The notes: generated from the sequence alone by a model not told the origin. Counted from the first letter of the stretch, positions 6,749 to 15,056 are shown. The stretch is DNA of 22,986 nucleotides from Bryobacterales bacterium (GCA_903970295.1 CAJCHQ010000717.1:1-22986); one strand, 5' to 3'. Program-made: numbers and translations.

Positions 6749-9310
6749 TTAGCGGCGAACCAGTCGTCCGGAAGTCAGATTGTCGACGGTGATGATACCG
6801 ATGTCGTGCACTAACTGAGCTTGAGCAATGTTGAATTGAATAATCGCTTGCGCTTTATTGACCAGTGCCGTGGTGAAATCTCTTTGCGAGTTGATTACGT
6901 CGATGTTGGTACCCACGCCATTAGCCAATCGAACGCGCGACAAGCGCAGTTCTTCCGCCGCCGAAATCACGGCTTTAGTGGTGACTTCGATTTCGCGTTC
7001 GGCGGTTTGACTGAGCAAATATGATTCACGTACTTGTTGAATGACGTTGAGCAATTGTTGATTGGAGTTGAGCAATGCCTGCCTGGCGAGCCCTCTGGCA
7101 GCCATGATATTAGCCATTTGCGGCACACCGAGCGAAGGATAGTTCCAGTCCACGCGCACACCGATGATGTATGACGCTTTCATATCTCTATCTCTGAACT
7201 GCGAAGGCGTGTATTGCTCGGCGGCACCAACCAGGGGTTGCTTGTTACTGCCGACACCAGGCGCTTCTTGGGTGGCAAGCGCGTTGGGAATTATGGCCGA
7301 TGGTGTGATGATCGTGGAAGAGGTCGGGGCCGAGTTCACGGCCACTGTGCTGAAGCTTGGAGCAGTGTAGACTTCGCTCTTGCCCAGGGTCGAACCGTTG
7401 CCGTTGACACTGCCGAAAAACTGCATTTGCGGATAAAGTCCCGCTGCTGACACCTGAATATTTCTCCGGGCTGCCGTGCGCAAATGCTCATATTGCTTGA
7501 GTTCCGGTCGATAAGCGATGGCGAAAGCGAGGAGCTGATTGATGTCCACATTGGGGTCGATCAAGCGTACTTTGCGAATTTCTTGTTCGACCGAAAGGAA
7601 GTTGACTGCCGCGTTCAAATTCATCGTCGTCGCTAAATCGATGGCTGAATTACGCAGAGCCACTTCCTGCCCGAGAAGATTCTGTTCGTCGCGAGCGAGC
7701 TGCGTATCCGATTGCAACACCTGAAACTTTGTGCCGGTCCCGGCCGATTCCAATTGTTGATTGAGCAAAACCTGGGCCCTCGAGACTTCTACCGCTCTCG
7801 TTTGAATCTGCAACAACGCCTGATTCTGCACCAGATTGTAATAAGCGCGCGTCACGGCCAACAAAGTGTCGTTGACCGTTCCATGCAACTGCTCGCGAGC
7901 AGCGCGAAACTGATGCAACTGAGAGAGAGAACTGAAAGTGACGGCGCCGCCCTGAAAGCCGTACCATTGAAAACCAGCCTGGGCTGTGGTGTTGGGCGTG
8001 TGGAAACTGGTTGGAATGACACCACCGATCAATGATTGTCCAGACAGTAACTGATGCTGAAAGTTCATGATTGCGTTCGGCAGATAGTTGCCGAATTGGC
8101 TGACCGTCAACCATTTCTGCACCGATTTGTTGGCATTAGCGATGCGGACGGCCAGATTGTTGTCGACCGAATAAAGCAACGCATCTTTCAGTGAAATCGG
8201 CTGCGTGTAATTGGCTTCCAATCTGATCGGCGGCAAAATGCTACCCAGAGACATCAATTGATTCGGTTGAGGCAAAGACAATTCGATTGCTTCACCTTGC
8301 AAATAGCGTTGGGCAGATTCGTTCGCCTGTTGATTGATTGTGGAAAAACTCTGCTGCGCCTGCTGAGCCGGTAGGTTCGGCGGCGTGAAGCTCTGACCGG
8401 CTCCCGGAGTCGTGGCATTAGGGGGCGCCATTATATCGGCAGGCAGGCCGCCAGGGGTCGGAGGCGTGTTGAAGGGGCGATTGGCCGGATTGACAGCCGG
8501 GGCAGGAACTGCCGGCACCGGATTGGGCTGACTGAAGAGACCTCCTGGCACTTGACCGGACTGCGTGCCAACGCTGGCCGGGGAAAATTGTTGCAAACCG
8601 GGCAGCGGGCTCACCGACGGGGCTGGAGGAGCCTGGGGAACAGTCATTCCCGGATTGCTCTGATAGGGAAGCGCGGCACCGTTTGCATTACTTTGCTGTG
8701 TGGCGCGATTCGGCGAGGCGGCATTGGAAGCCTGCGCGATCTTTTGCCCGTTCGCATCTGCCTGAGCCGATTTCGATTGTGAGGTAACGCTATCACTGTC
8801 AGCTCTTGTCGTGTCGACAGCTTTAGTCGTGTCGACAAAAGTCTTGGCCGGTCCTTCTTTGGCCCCCGCCCCCGCTGCTTTCGGCTTTTTCACCGGCTTA
8901 GGTAGCTTAGCTTCGGACATGTCGGTGGCCGCGTTCCAAGCTGAATTCGGATTTAAAAAGTTGCTGGGATCGACGATAGACGGATTCTGCACCGGCTCTT
9001 CTTGCATCGAAACCGGTCCGCCTGCGGCTTGGCTCGACGAGGCTGGTGGCGCCGGAGCAGACACTCGAGTCGGTGCTGGAGCAATGCTTTGCGCGGTGCT
9101 TTGCGTGCTGCTTTGCGCTGAGACAGCATCAAACGAGGCACAGCTGATCGAGGCTGCACCCAGAAGTGCGAAGAGCCGCGCAGTTCTTTTTGAATTGAGC
9201 GAACCTGGTAAAAGACAGTTTGAAATATTCACGAAAGGGAATCCGAGCGCTTGATTACTGTCCGGGGGAAAACCGACGGATGTCTTAGGCATAAGAATAC
9301 AGCAGAGCAA
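6749..9310 (-). CDS. TolC-family outer-membrane efflux channel with long disordered N-terminal extension
   Basis: An 853-residue protein. The C-terminal half (about 370-850) is a TolC/OMF channel protomer: it opens with SLKDALLYSVDNNLAV, has long coiled helices such as VTRAYYNLVQNQALL, and shows the internal duplication typical of the family, including ANGVGTNIDVINSQRDF. It would trimerise in the outer membrane as the exit duct of an efflux or type I secretion system. A signal sequence ends near DAVSA|QS (residue 65). Between it and the channel lie about 300 residues rich in Pro, Ala, Ser, Gln and Asn, absent from ordinary TolC. TTG at 9310 has AAGGA 9 bases upstream; ATG 9292 and GTG 9229 are alternatives, the last giving a more normal signal peptide. 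No inner-membrane pump or adaptor gene is adjacent. A TetR-family gene is divergent. Confidence 0.85.
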   Translation of the reverse strand: MLCCILMPKTSVGFPPDSNQALGFPFVNISNCLLPGSLNSKRTARLFALLGAASISCASFDAVSAQSSTQSTAQSIAPAPTRVSAPAPPASSSQAAGGPVSMQEEPVQNPSIVDPSNFLNPNSAWNAATDMSEAKLPKPVKKPKAAGAGAKEGPAKTFVDTTKAVDTTRADSDSVTSQSKSAQADANGQKIAQASNAASPNRATQQSNANGAALPYQSNPGMTVPQAPPAPSVSPLPGLQQFSPASVGTQSGQVPGGLFSQPNPVPAVPAPAVNPANRPFNTPPTPGGLPADIMAPPNATTPGAGQSFTPPNLPAQQAQQSFSTINQQANESAQRYLQGEAIELSLPQPNQLMSLGSILPPIRLEANYTQPISLKDALLYSVDNNLAVRIANANKSVQKWLTVSQFGNYLPNAIMNFQHQLLSGQSLIGGVIPTSFHTPNTTAQAGFQWYGFQGGAVTFSSLSQLHQFRAAREQLHGTVNDTLLAVTRAYYNLVQNQALLQIQTRAVEVSRAQVLLNQQLESAGTGTKFQVLQSDTQLARDEQNLLGQEVALRNSAIDLATTMNLNAAVNFLSVEQEIRKVRLIDPNVDINQLLAFAIAYRPELKQYEHLRTAARRNIQVSAAGLYPQMQFFGSVNGNGSTLGKSEVYTAPSFSTVAVNSAPTSSTIITPSAIIPNALATQEAPGVGSNKQPLVGAAEQYTPSQFRDRDMKASYIIGVRVDWNYPSLGVPQMANIMAARGLARQALLNSNQQLLNVIQQVRESYLLSQTAEREIEVTTKAVISAAEELRLSRVRLANGVGTNIDVINSQRDFTTALVNKAQAIIQFNIAQAQLVHDIGIITVDNLTSGRLVRR

Positions 9311-9483
9311 TGTCCGCGTTCCTTACATAAAAGAAAAGTGACAAATGAGCCTGAATGCGCACCAGTGCGACTGACCACTGCTCAGATGCCGGCTCCCGGG
9401 CGGAGATTCAGCCGCCGAATCTGACACCATATTTGGTATCAATTCAGACAGCATCAAAGAATCGCGGGAGCGGATATGAGACT

Positions 9484-9489
9484 AATATA
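9484..9489 (-). promoter_or_regulatory. Candidate tolC -10 box
   Basis: The minus strand reads TATATT, one mismatch from consensus, about 175 bases before the TTG of tolC. The -35 hexamer 17 bases upstream (TGTACC) is poor. The space between them is filled by the palindrome at 9491-9506, so a bound repressor would block polymerase. The long leader this implies contains inverted arms AGATTC/GAATCT (9404-9409, 9417-9422). Confidence 0.4.
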
Positions 9490-9490
9490 A

Positions 9491-9506
9491 CTAACTAAAT
9501 AGTTAG
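9491..9506. promoter_or_regulatory. Perfect 16-bp palindrome, putative TetR-family operator
   Basis: CTAACTA-AA-TAGTTAG has exact 7-bp arms around a 2-base centre, the size and symmetry of many TetR-family operators. It sits in the 300-base divergent region between tolC and the tetR-like gene, next to a TATATT box facing tolC and 46 bases upstream of the tetR -35. The position fits repression of tolC most directly. Binding by the neighbouring regulator is inference. Confidence 0.6.
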
Positions 9507-9552
9507 GGTACAGTTTGTCGTCAGGGAAAGTCAATCTGAGCCAAATCCATCG

Positions 9553-9581
9553 TTGACCGACCCACCCGAAATTGCTATATA
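9553..9581 (+). promoter_or_regulatory. Promoter of the tetR-family gene
   Basis: TTGACC (9553-9558) and TATATA (9576-9581) are 17 bases apart. Transcription would start near 9588, about 23 bases before the GTG at 9611. Confidence 0.6.
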
Positions 9582-9610
9582 GAGCTGTATCCAGCCGAGA
9601 ATTGTAAGCA

Positions 9611-10264
9611 GTGGCAACCAAATCCAGCAAACTGCGTGCTCCCGCACGAACCACCCAAACCCGCGACGCCGAGTCGACGCGAGAGGCGATTCTCGACGCT
9701 GCCGAGGAAGAATTCTCGAAATATGGGCTGGCGGGCGGCCGCACTGATGCCATAGCGGCCTTAACGGGCGTCACCAAAGCCATGATTTATTACTATTTCG
9801 AAAATAAAGAGGCCCTCTACCAGGCAGTTCTGGAGCGAGCTTTCGCCGACCGCATCGCCGAAGCGAAAGAGGTAGTGAAAGGCATCGACAACGCCAACCA
9901 GTCCCTGAAAAAATACCTCGATTTCTTTCTCGCCAATTCGCAGCATAATCCCAATATTTCGGGCATCATGGTGCACGAGGCGATGCAGAACAAAGGCAAG
10001 TACTATAAGCAAGCCGGCCTCCTCACCTTCTACGAGACGTTAGCCGACATTCTCGATGCTGGTATCAAATCCGGTGACTTCCGAGACTTGGACCCCCTGC
10101 ATACGGCAGTCAATATCATCGGGCTATGCGCCTTCTACTTCTGCGCCCACGAGAATTTGAAATATCTTTGGCCGGGCAAACAAATGCTCAGTAAATCGAT
10201 GATCGAACAGCATAAACGAGAGGCAGTCGAATTGATTATGGCCGGCGTCAGGAAGCACAACTAG
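9611..10264 (+). CDS. TetR/AcrR-family transcriptional regulator
   Basis: A 217-residue one-component regulator. The N-terminal DNA-binding domain is typical: STREAILDAAEEEFSKYGLA begins helix 1 near residue 22, followed by the helix-turn-helix GGRTDAIAALTGVTKAMIYYYF and ENKEALYQAVL. The C-terminal ligand and dimer domain (about 80-217) is variable, as usual, and includes CAFYFCAHENLKYLWPG, the sort of aromatic-rich segment that lines a ligand pocket. The start is GTG; no other upstream start fits the promoter at 9553-9581. Divergent tetR/efflux pairs are normally repressor and target, so it probably represses tolC through the palindrome at 9491-9506. The ligand is unknown. Its stop is 10 bases from the stop of the convergent zinc-ribbon gene. 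Confidence 0.9.
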   Translation: MATKSSKLRAPARTTQTRDAESTREAILDAAEEEFSKYGLAGGRTDAIAALTGVTKAMIYYYFENKEALYQAVLERAFADRIAEAKEVVKGIDNANQSLKKYLDFFLANSQHNPNISGIMVHEAMQNKGKYYKQAGLLTFYETLADILDAGIKSGDFRDLDPLHTAVNIIGLCAFYFCAHENLKYLWPGKQMLSKSMIEQHKREAVELIMAGVRKHN

Positions 10265-10274
10265 AACGACTCAA

Positions 10275-10889
10275 TCAAGCAGCCTGGCGATCGCTGGCTG
10301 TGCAGAGGATAGTGCCTTCTTTGCCGTAGTTTTCGAACCAGTCTTTCAGTTCGTCAAGATTATGCTTCAGTGTTTCGACATCAGCCTGCAGAGCCACTTC
10401 TAGTTCCACCGCTGGTTGAGCGATCGGTTCGATATAGACTGGCGATTGCTCGGGGGCGGCTGCAGCCGGCAGGGATTTGAGCACAACTGTATCACGCATG
10501 AGCGGCGCGGGTTGATTGGCTGCATCAGCCTGCACGGCCAATCTCGGCGTCGACCGGCGAATATTTTTGTGAAAACTGAGTAAGTCATCGTGACTGGGGA
10601 CTGACGCCGGCACAAGGTTTTTAACTCTCGCGGCAGCACCCTGAGCATACTCTTTGGCGGCGAAAATTTCGCGGGCGTAAGAGCCTGCCATGTCGCGCAA
10701 CTGACCGCACAACTGATCGACACCGTCTTTGACACCATGACCAAACTGAGCTCCAGCCAAAGCGATTGTTTGCAATGACTGATTGGCGGCTTCTTTACGC
10801 ATCTGGATGAATGTATGGCTTCCGCAAACGTGGCAAAGCGCATTCTTCACGGGCACGTTGAAATGACAACGGTCGCACTGCTTGTACAT
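10275..10889 (-). CDS. Zinc-ribbon protein of unknown function with helical C-terminus
   Basis: A 204-residue cytoplasmic protein. The N-terminus has two CxxC knuckles, CDRC and CHVC, within the first 25 residues, forming a compact zinc ribbon. It is followed by a long, mostly helical region, a Pro/Ala-rich linker (about 120-160), and a C-terminal helix with coiled-coil character (VALQADVETLKHNLDELKDW). ATG at 10889 is chosen because AGAGG lies 5 bases upstream; a GTG at 10895 would fall inside that ribosome site. No catalytic motif is visible and I do not recognise a family beyond the ribbon. An adaptor or nucleic-acid/protein-binding role is possible but speculative. No partner gene is cotranscribed. 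Confidence 0.7.
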   Translation of the reverse strand: MYKQCDRCHFNVPVKNALCHVCGSHTFIQMRKEAANQSLQTIALAGAQFGHGVKDGVDQLCGQLRDMAGSYAREIFAAKEYAQGAAARVKNLVPASVPSHDDLLSFHKNIRRSTPRLAVQADAANQPAPLMRDTVVLKSLPAAAAPEQSPVYIEPIAQPAVELEVALQADVETLKHNLDELKDWFENYGKEGTILCTASDRQAA

Positions 10890-11042
10890 AAGCACCTCTG
10901 CTATCCGACTATAAGGGGAGACTCTCAGCTACAACCTTTGTTCCACGCGTAACTCTTTCGAAACCCGCTTGACTACTAGCGTTTGCAGCATAAGTTCAGG
11001 CATACAAGAGATATACGCTGGCGATCGAAAATATAGGCGGAA

Positions 11043-11597
11043 CTACTTGATCAACTTCTGGACAGCTTTGAAAGTTTGAGCGGCAGAATCGGTGACAAGT
11101 TCCAGTAATGCCATTTCAACTGATGAGGGCAAAGCGCCAGCCGCATACATTTTCGTCAGACCTATATCTTTATTGGCCAGAGTGCGGCTCGACACTGCAT
11201 CGACGACCACATGAACTTGATAATTATTGGCGAGTAGATCGTGCACGGTTTGATTGATGCACACATGTGCTTCGATGCCGCAAACAATAATTTGGCGCCG
11301 GCCGAGCTTTTGCAGAGCGTCCAGAACAGCTGGGTTTTGACAAGAGCTGAACTCAGTCTTTTCAAACTGTTGGTTTGGTCCCAGCTTTTCCCTGATTTCA
11401 GGCACAATCAGGCCTAGACCCTGCGGATATTGCTCCGTAACTAAAACGGGCAGATTGAGGATCTTGCTCGCCTCCACAAGTTTGACTATGCTATCGACCA
11501 TGCTCTTGAAATCGAAAATGTGATGGCGGAAGCGTTCTTGCACATCAATAATGAAGAGCAATGAATTTTCGTTTTGGAGAAGATGGTTATGGCGCAT
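11043..11597 (-). CDS. Isochorismatase-family cysteine hydrolase
   Basis: A 184-residue alpha/beta hydrolase of the isochorismatase/nicotinamidase superfamily. Numbered from the ATG at 11597, the catalytic triad is Asp18 (LLFIIDVQERF), Lys80 (FEKTEFS) and Cys113 (CGIEAHVCINQT), with the cis-peptide-type segment VCGIEAHVC intact. The short form, TEQYPQGLG segment and HVCINQT resemble the YcaC/ISOC1-like hydrolase group rather than true isochorismatase or nicotinamidase; the metal-binding Asp/His set of nicotinamidases is not evident. The substrate is therefore unknown; amide or carbamate hydrolysis is the family norm. An in-frame TTG 9 bases upstream (11606) is an alternative start; neither has a good ribosome site. 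It is divergent from the radical SAM gene at 11800. Confidence 0.85.
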   Translation of the reverse strand: MRHNHLLQNENSLLFIIDVQERFRHHIFDFKSMVDSIVKLVEASKILNLPVLVTEQYPQGLGLIVPEIREKLGPNQQFEKTEFSSCQNPAVLDALQKLGRRQIIVCGIEAHVCINQTVHDLLANNYQVHVVVDAVSSRTLANKDIGLTKMYAAGALPSSVEMALLELVTDSAAQTFKAVQKLIK

Positions 11598-11799
11598 GGC
11601 GTTCAATACCCAGATAGCTAACCCGGCAGCTCAACAAGTGAAAATCTGCTACATAAACGTTCGGCAATCGCCGCCGGGCGGCTGAAACCACTATACTGTA
11701 GCCGGCTTGGCGCTTCTCATGACAAGCAAATACGACGAGCAAGACGAAGCGCTAATTGGAGATTAAACGACTGCTCGCAAGTTTTCCAGGAGATTTCCA

Positions 11800-13047
11800 T
11801 TGCCCCCAATAATGGCTAATTACTATCTCACGTACAAGTGCAATTCGCGTTGCACCTATTGCGACATTCCAATTAAGCCCGAGAATATTCGCATCAAAGA
11901 AACTTCTCCTGAAGTGGTGATTGAAAATCTTGCCGCGCTCAAGAGATTGGGCGTCAAGATCATCGATTTCACTGGCGGTGAACCGCTTATCTACAAGCAT
12001 TTGCCGAAAGTTTTGCGGGCCGCTAAAGAGATGGGCTTCTTCACCAGCATCGCCAACACCGGCACATTGTATCCACGCATGGCGAAAGAATTGGTCGGTC
12101 TCGTCGACGACCTGAAATTTTCTCTTTCCACTACCGATGCCGCTGAATACAAGGCTGAGCGCGGCATAGACGGTTACGAAAAAGTAATCGAAAGCATCAA
12201 ATTGGCAAAGAGTCTCGGCGAACAGCCTTCGATCATCGCCACCGGCACACCAGAGTCGATCGCCGGCATGGAAAGAGTGGTGCGTCTAGCCCAAGATCTG
12301 GGCATCGTTATGCTGCTTGGCCCGGTCTTCGATTTCTGCGAAAACGAATTGCTGCGCGAAGAAGGTATCAAAGAAATCAGACGGCTGGCTACTCTAGACA
12401 ACGTCTGCGTGAATTGGGCATTCCTGCAATTTTATCTCGATGGCGGCAATCAAATCAGCAAACCCCGTTGCCGCGCCATCAGTTCGGTCGTCGTCGTGTC
12501 GCCGGACGACCACATGCTTCTGCCTTGCTATCACATGCACGACGAACGGATAAAGATCACTCACGAAAATGGGCGCTCCAACCTCGATGATCTCTGGCGC
12601 AGCACTCACGTGCAAACGCGTCGCAAAGAAGAGGGCTCCTGGAGTTTTTGCCAAAATTGCACGATCTGGTGCTATTTCGAAACATCTTTCCTCTGGCCAC
12701 CCGACAAATATTTCTTCCTTAACATGAAAAGCAAGGGGCAGTGGGCAACCGCCAAACTCAAACAATTCGCTGAAAGCAAAACCGGTTTGAATTTCACCCG
12801 CAAGCTGCCAGGTTCTGCCGAGAAAATCATGGCTGAACTGTCAGCAAATCCGCTGTCTGGCCACAGCGAGGCACAGGCCGGCAGCATAGGCGCCACGAAT
12901 AGCTCAGAATTGAGCGTTAGCGTCCAGTCGCCGGCTCACGGCAATGGTCAGAAATCTGACCCAAATTTTAGTGACAATAATGATTCCGAACCCGCAGTCA
13001 GCATTACTCCTGTGACAACAGATTCCTCATCGAGCCGGCGTTCATAA
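11800..13047 (+). CDS. Radical SAM protein with SPASM-like C-terminal cysteines
   Basis: A 415-residue enzyme expected to cleave S-adenosylmethionine with a [4Fe-4S] cluster. The cluster motif CNSRCTYC has Cys14, Cys18 and Cys21, with the aromatic residue before the last Cys. GGEP (TGGEPLIYKHL) is the SAM-binding segment. Downstream, Cys224, Cys243, Cys284, Cys287 and Cys291 are spaced like a SPASM or twitch auxiliary cluster domain. The last 70 or so residues are Ser/Asn/Ala-rich and probably disordered. TTG at 11800 is the start because AGGAG lies 7 bases upstream; the ATG at 11812 is too far from it. SPASM enzymes commonly modify peptides or cofactors, but no precursor peptide or partner enzyme is visible nearby, so the reaction is unknown. 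Confidence 0.85.
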   Translation: MPPIMANYYLTYKCNSRCTYCDIPIKPENIRIKETSPEVVIENLAALKRLGVKIIDFTGGEPLIYKHLPKVLRAAKEMGFFTSIANTGTLYPRMAKELVGLVDDLKFSLSTTDAAEYKAERGIDGYEKVIESIKLAKSLGEQPSIIATGTPESIAGMERVVRLAQDLGIVMLLGPVFDFCENELLREEGIKEIRRLATLDNVCVNWAFLQFYLDGGNQISKPRCRAISSVVVVSPDDHMLLPCYHMHDERIKITHENGRSNLDDLWRSTHVQTRRKEEGSWSFCQNCTIWCYFETSFLWPPDKYFFLNMKSKGQWATAKLKQFAESKTGLNFTRKLPGSAEKIMAELSANPLSGHSEAQAGSIGATNSSELSVSVQSPAHGNGQKSDPNFSDNNDSEPAVSITPVTTDSSSSRRS

Positions 13048-13139
13048 TCGGCACTTTGTGCGCTGCTAAGAAAAATAGCTACAAATCTTGCCAAGGTCAC
13101 AGGTTAGCTCCACGGGTGCGGGCGCGACTGAAATTTTTA

Positions 13140-13148
13140 TGGTATAAA
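13140..13148 (+). promoter_or_regulatory. Extended -10 promoter of tRNA-Ala
   Basis: TGG-TATAAA forms an extended -10 element ending 10 bases before the mature 5' end of the tRNA. No matching -35 is seen, which an extended -10 can tolerate. Confidence 0.5.
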
Positions 13149-13158
13149 AGCAAGACGC

Positions 13159-13231
13159 GGGGCGTTAGCGCAGTTGGTAGCGCGCTTCAATGGCATTGAA
13201 GAGGTCACGAGTTCGAATCTCGTACGCTCCA
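13159..13231 (+). tRNA. tRNA-Ala (anticodon GGC)
   Basis: The 73-base sequence folds into a standard cloverleaf. The acceptor GGGGCGT pairs with ACGCTCC and includes the G3-U70 wobble pair that identifies alanine tRNAs. The D stem is GCGC/GCGC, the anticodon stem CTTCA/TGAAG encloses the loop ATGGCAT with anticodon GGC at 13192-13194, and the T arm ACGAG-TTCGAAT-CTCGT is canonical. The discriminator is A and CCA is not encoded, so it must be added afterwards. It reads GCC and GCU alanine codons. Confidence 0.96.
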
Positions 13232-13321
13232 AATCTTTCACTTCTAGATGTTCTTGCTTTAGCCTAACAGCCTTGGCCCCCGTCTTTCAGGCACTTGCCG
13301 ATTCTAAAGGAATGTTGCCAC

Positions 13322-13342
13322 AGTGCCCCTTTTGAGGGCACT
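13322..13342. other. Perfect 7-bp hairpin between tRNA-Ala and the exported-protein gene
   Basis: AGTGCCC (13322-13328) and GGGCACT (13336-13342) enclose a 7-base loop. It has no T tract on either strand, so it is not a classical terminator. TTTGAGGGC is repeated directly at 13331-13339 and 13357-13365. Confidence 0.35.
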
Positions 13343-13357
13343 AGCTGGGCGTCCCGT

Positions 13358-13386
13358 TTGAGGGCCAGGGCGATGTCCGGTAAAAT
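13358..13386 (+). promoter_or_regulatory. Promoter of the exported-protein gene
   Basis: TTGAGG (13358-13363) and TAAAAT (13381-13386) are 17 bases apart. Transcription would begin near 13393, about 40 bases before the ATG. Confidence 0.5.
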
Positions 13387-13432
13387 CTCTGAGAAGCGGG
13401 AAATAGACGCTGAAAATAGACAAAGGAGTGTT

Positions 13433-14128
13433 ATGAAAGCACTGATTGTGAGCGCTCTTGCAGCGATTAGTTTGATCTCCCCGGTGGGAGCCCAATCTTT
13501 GAAACCAGACGCGCCGGCGCCACTCCAGCCTGGCATCAACAAAAGCACTGTTGACAATTTCGTCGGCACCCAATACTGGTGGTTCACGGCCGAACCTGGT
13601 GAGTGCCGCGTCCACGCCACTTTCAGGTCGATGGGGGTGCTCGGCAATGCCGCTCGTTCTGAAGTCGCCATTTCGCTTTACGATGCCAGCAAAACCTGGC
13701 GCACTCAAAAGGTACTGAGCTCGGACGGCAAGGCCGTTGATTGCACAATTACAGGCAATTTAAAGAAAACGACCAGAGTCTTAGTCAGTGTCGCCCCACC
13801 CAATGGCGGGCTAATCCGGTCGGGCGGCGACTATGAATTGGAAGTGACTGGCGCCGTCGCCTTCGGTCCGCAAAGCAATATCGATCCGGTAGTCGGTATG
13901 TACAAACAAATGGGCGGCTACACGAAAATGCTGGGCGACTGCAAGTTCACAGGCGACGGTCATGTTGAGACCACCTCCGGAGAGAGCGGCACCTGGAAAC
14001 TCTTCGACAAGGATTCAGGCACTTATGTGATCGACATCTCCGGTCAAGATCGCCACTCGTTGCAATTAAAACCAGGTCGGGGATTGTGTGACAACGACTC
14101 GTCGATCGTCTTCCAGCAGCTTCGCTAA
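13433..14128 (+). CDS. Exported protein of unknown function
   Basis: A 231-residue protein. The ATG at 13433 has an excellent ribosome site, AAAGGAG, 4 bases upstream and begins a clean signal peptide, MKALIVSALAAISLISPVGA, probably cut before QS. The mature protein seems to have two beta-rich parts. The first (about 30-140) has the pattern YWWFTAEPGECRVHATF ... SEVAISLYD ... DYELEVTG, which recalls a pre-peptidase C-terminal or similar beta-sandwich fold. The second (about 150-231) has CKFTGDGHVETTSGESGTWK and a closing VFQQLR, reminiscent of small beta-barrels. Both fold suggestions are inference from pattern only. The frame is open 46 codons further upstream, but that extension precedes the signal peptide and crosses the promoter, so it is not used. 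It is probably a single-gene transcript. Confidence 0.75.
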   Translation: MKALIVSALAAISLISPVGAQSLKPDAPAPLQPGINKSTVDNFVGTQYWWFTAEPGECRVHATFRSMGVLGNAARSEVAISLYDASKTWRTQKVLSSDGKAVDCTITGNLKKTTRVLVSVAPPNGGLIRSGGDYELEVTGAVAFGPQSNIDPVVGMYKQMGGYTKMLGDCKFTGDGHVETTSGESGTWKLFDKDSGTYVIDISGQDRHSLQLKPGRGLCDNDSSIVFQQLR

Positions 14129-14228
14129 AAGATTTCGCCCCGGCTCAAGCCAAATCTCGCCAGCGTCAATTACGAATTGAGGCTAGAATGTGCTCGGGTA
14201 GAGTCCTTGCCGGCTTGCTCTGAATAGC

Positions 14229-15056
14229 ATGGAAAATAAAAAGCACCAGATCAACAAATTCGCACTGTTTATCGTGCTCGGGTTGGGCTGCCTGCTGATC
14301 ATTTTCAACTCAGTTATGCATGCCGGTGATTTCATCGCATCGCTCTTTTTGCATGTCGACCACCCCGCCAACTTAACTTACAACAAGTATGATTTACTGC
14401 TCAAATCAGTCGTGCGAGACGATCGCGTAGACTATGCTGCCTTGAAAAAAAGCAAGTTGCTGGATGAAGCTGTCGCTGATTTGAGTAAGACCAGCCCCGA
14501 CCATTTGCAGAACGCCAACGAACAAGTCTGTTTCTGGATCAACGCCTATAATCTACTTGTCCTAAAAGCGATCACCGATGTCTATCCGATCAAGTCTGTG
14601 CACCAGAATCTGAACGCCTTTGGCACGACAAAGTTTTTGATTGGTGCCAAACCATTCTCTTTGAATCAGATTTACCAGAACTATCTAACGCCCAGGTTGA
14701 GGAAAAAGCCGAATGCATTCTTTCTCGTCTGCGGTGGTGCCGTGGGCTACCCGCCCTTGCTCGACCACGCGATCACACCTGCTACACTGACAGCCGATTC
14801 GGACATGGCGGTGAGAAAATTCATCAATAACCCGCAAAATGTTTACTATGTGCGAGGCGGGAAAATCTTCGGTGTCTCACCCCTGCTCAAACTGAATGAA
14901 ACCATACTGGGAGACCCGCATATGTTCGTGGTTCAATTTCTGCCGACGAATCAAATTGCAGACGCTACCGACCCGATGGCTCTCAAAACTGTTTCGCGTG
15001 ATTTCAACTGGTGGCTAAATGACACGCCCGCATCGAGCGAAGACAGAGCCAAATAA
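14229..15056 (+). CDS. DUF547-domain membrane-anchored protein
   Basis: A 275-residue protein with one N-terminal membrane segment (about 10-30, FALFIVLGLGCLLIIF) and an outward-facing DUF547 domain. The family hallmarks are CFWINAYNLLVLKAI (near 98-112), the short PFSLNQIYQN helix, and a C-GGAVGYPPLL segment in which the usual family form is H-x-A-x-x-C-x-S-C-P-P-L. The conserved Cys and Pro-Pro remain while the His and second Cys positions differ, so any activity may be altered. DUF547 has no established biochemical role that I can cite; a protease-like or transglutaminase-like fold has been suggested for it. It is the first gene of an operon, 19 bases before the amidase gene, which suggests an envelope function. 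The ATG at 14229 lacks a clear ribosome site. Confidence 0.78.
   Translation: MENKKHQINKFALFIVLGLGCLLIIFNSVMHAGDFIASLFLHVDHPANLTYNKYDLLLKSVVRDDRVDYAALKKSKLLDEAVADLSKTSPDHLQNANEQVCFWINAYNLLVLKAITDVYPIKSVHQNLNAFGTTKFLIGAKPFSLNQIYQNYLTPRLRKKPNAFFLVCGGAVGYPPLLDHAITPATLTADSDMAVRKFINNPQNVYYVRGGKIFGVSPLLKLNETILGDPHMFVVQFLPTNQIADATDPMALKTVSRDFNWWLNDTPASSEDRAK

Noticed and set aside
13295..13432. 46-codon N-terminal extension of the exported-protein gene
   Set aside because: It would place sequence before a clean signal peptide and cross the promoter, while the ATG at 13433 has an excellent AAAGGAG ribosome site.
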